Origin: Scylla paramamosain | Taxonomy: Eukaryota > Arthropoda > Malacostraca > Decapoda > Portunidae | Assembly: GCF_035594125.1 (NCBI RefSeq) | Contig: NC_087171.1 | Coordinates: 13,854,267 to 13,918,266 of the forward strand | Length of the DNA stretch: 64,000 nt | Direction of reading: 5' to 3' | Shown here: piece after piece, positions 63,913-64,000 of the stretch | How the letters are laid out: every line of letters begins with the position of its first letter | Numbering within the stretch: the first letter of the stretch is position 1 | Notes under the pieces: model-generated | What the model was told of the DNA's origin: nothing | Database searches by the model: none | The model's input: only the letters and a program-made list of their open reading frames with translations | Translations under genes and position numbers: made by a program

Positions 63913-64000
<88 letters not shown>
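63913..64000. repeat. (CA)n microsatellite, cut by the window edge
   Basis: At least 44 units; the array continues beyond the window. Confidence 0.96.

Overview
This window looks like non-coding, repeat-dense nuclear DNA from an arthropod, most probably a decapod crustacean. Three things suggest this. First, there are interstitial runs of the arthropod telomere unit TTAGG/CCTAA (12694-12773, degenerate copies at 7664-7722 plus 8048-8110 and at 53452-53491). Second, the load of long dinucleotide and trinucleotide arrays is extreme; by rough tally about a tenth of the window, made of (CT/GA)n, (CA/GT)n, (CTA)n, (TTA)n and (GGA)n, many 80-140 bp long. Third, there are decayed non-LTR retrotransposon ends of a type familiar from decapod genomes. 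The species cannot be named from this sequence. I found no rRNA, no intact tRNA, no CRISPR, no bacterial-style operon and no host gene I can name. Almost every long open frame is a translation of a microsatellite (poly-SL, poly-RE, poly-CV, poly-HT, poly-L and similar).

Layout. 0-5 kb: microsatellites, with three (CT)n and one (GA)n array packed into 3052-3612, plus a foldback/MITE family with a 3 x 91-bp internal repeat (2383-2821). 5-9 kb: a LINE carboxy-terminal fossil (6573-6960, minus), a complete hAT-type MITE with an exact 8-bp target duplication (7723-8047) inside telomere-like repeats, and a second LINE family end (8638-8845, minus). 10.1-10.9 kb: a 27/32-bp minisatellite of about 26 units. 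11-14 kb: TTAGG array, a pyrimidine-rich degenerate repeat, and a strongly diverged tandem array (13130-14040). 14-26 kb: microsatellites, a 118-bp duplication, and an 82-bp direct repeat 797 bp apart. 26-32 kb: LINE ends at 26308-26640 (plus) and 31168-31372 (minus), two more degenerate tandem arrays, homopurine tracts and a MITE copy (31801-31991). 32.9-33.9 kb: a 902-bp PIF/Harbinger deletion derivative with inverted ends, a TAA duplication and fragments of two element genes. 34-64 kb: mainly microsatellites and local duplications, a tRNA-like sequence (42212-42295, minus), a LINE RT fossil (60003-60235, plus), and three weak candidate exons (44877-45047 and 47069-47242, minus; 62936-63467, plus).

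Taken together, this is intergenic or intronic DNA shaped by slippage, local duplication of 20-145-bp blocks and old transposon debris. There is no pathway to describe. The best-supported elements are the Harbinger derivative, the hAT MITE and the LINE ends. The least explained signals are the minisatellite whose every unit carries a 3' splice-site-like motif on the minus strand, the 82-bp direct repeat with a splice-donor-like site, and the recurrent decayed tandem arrays.
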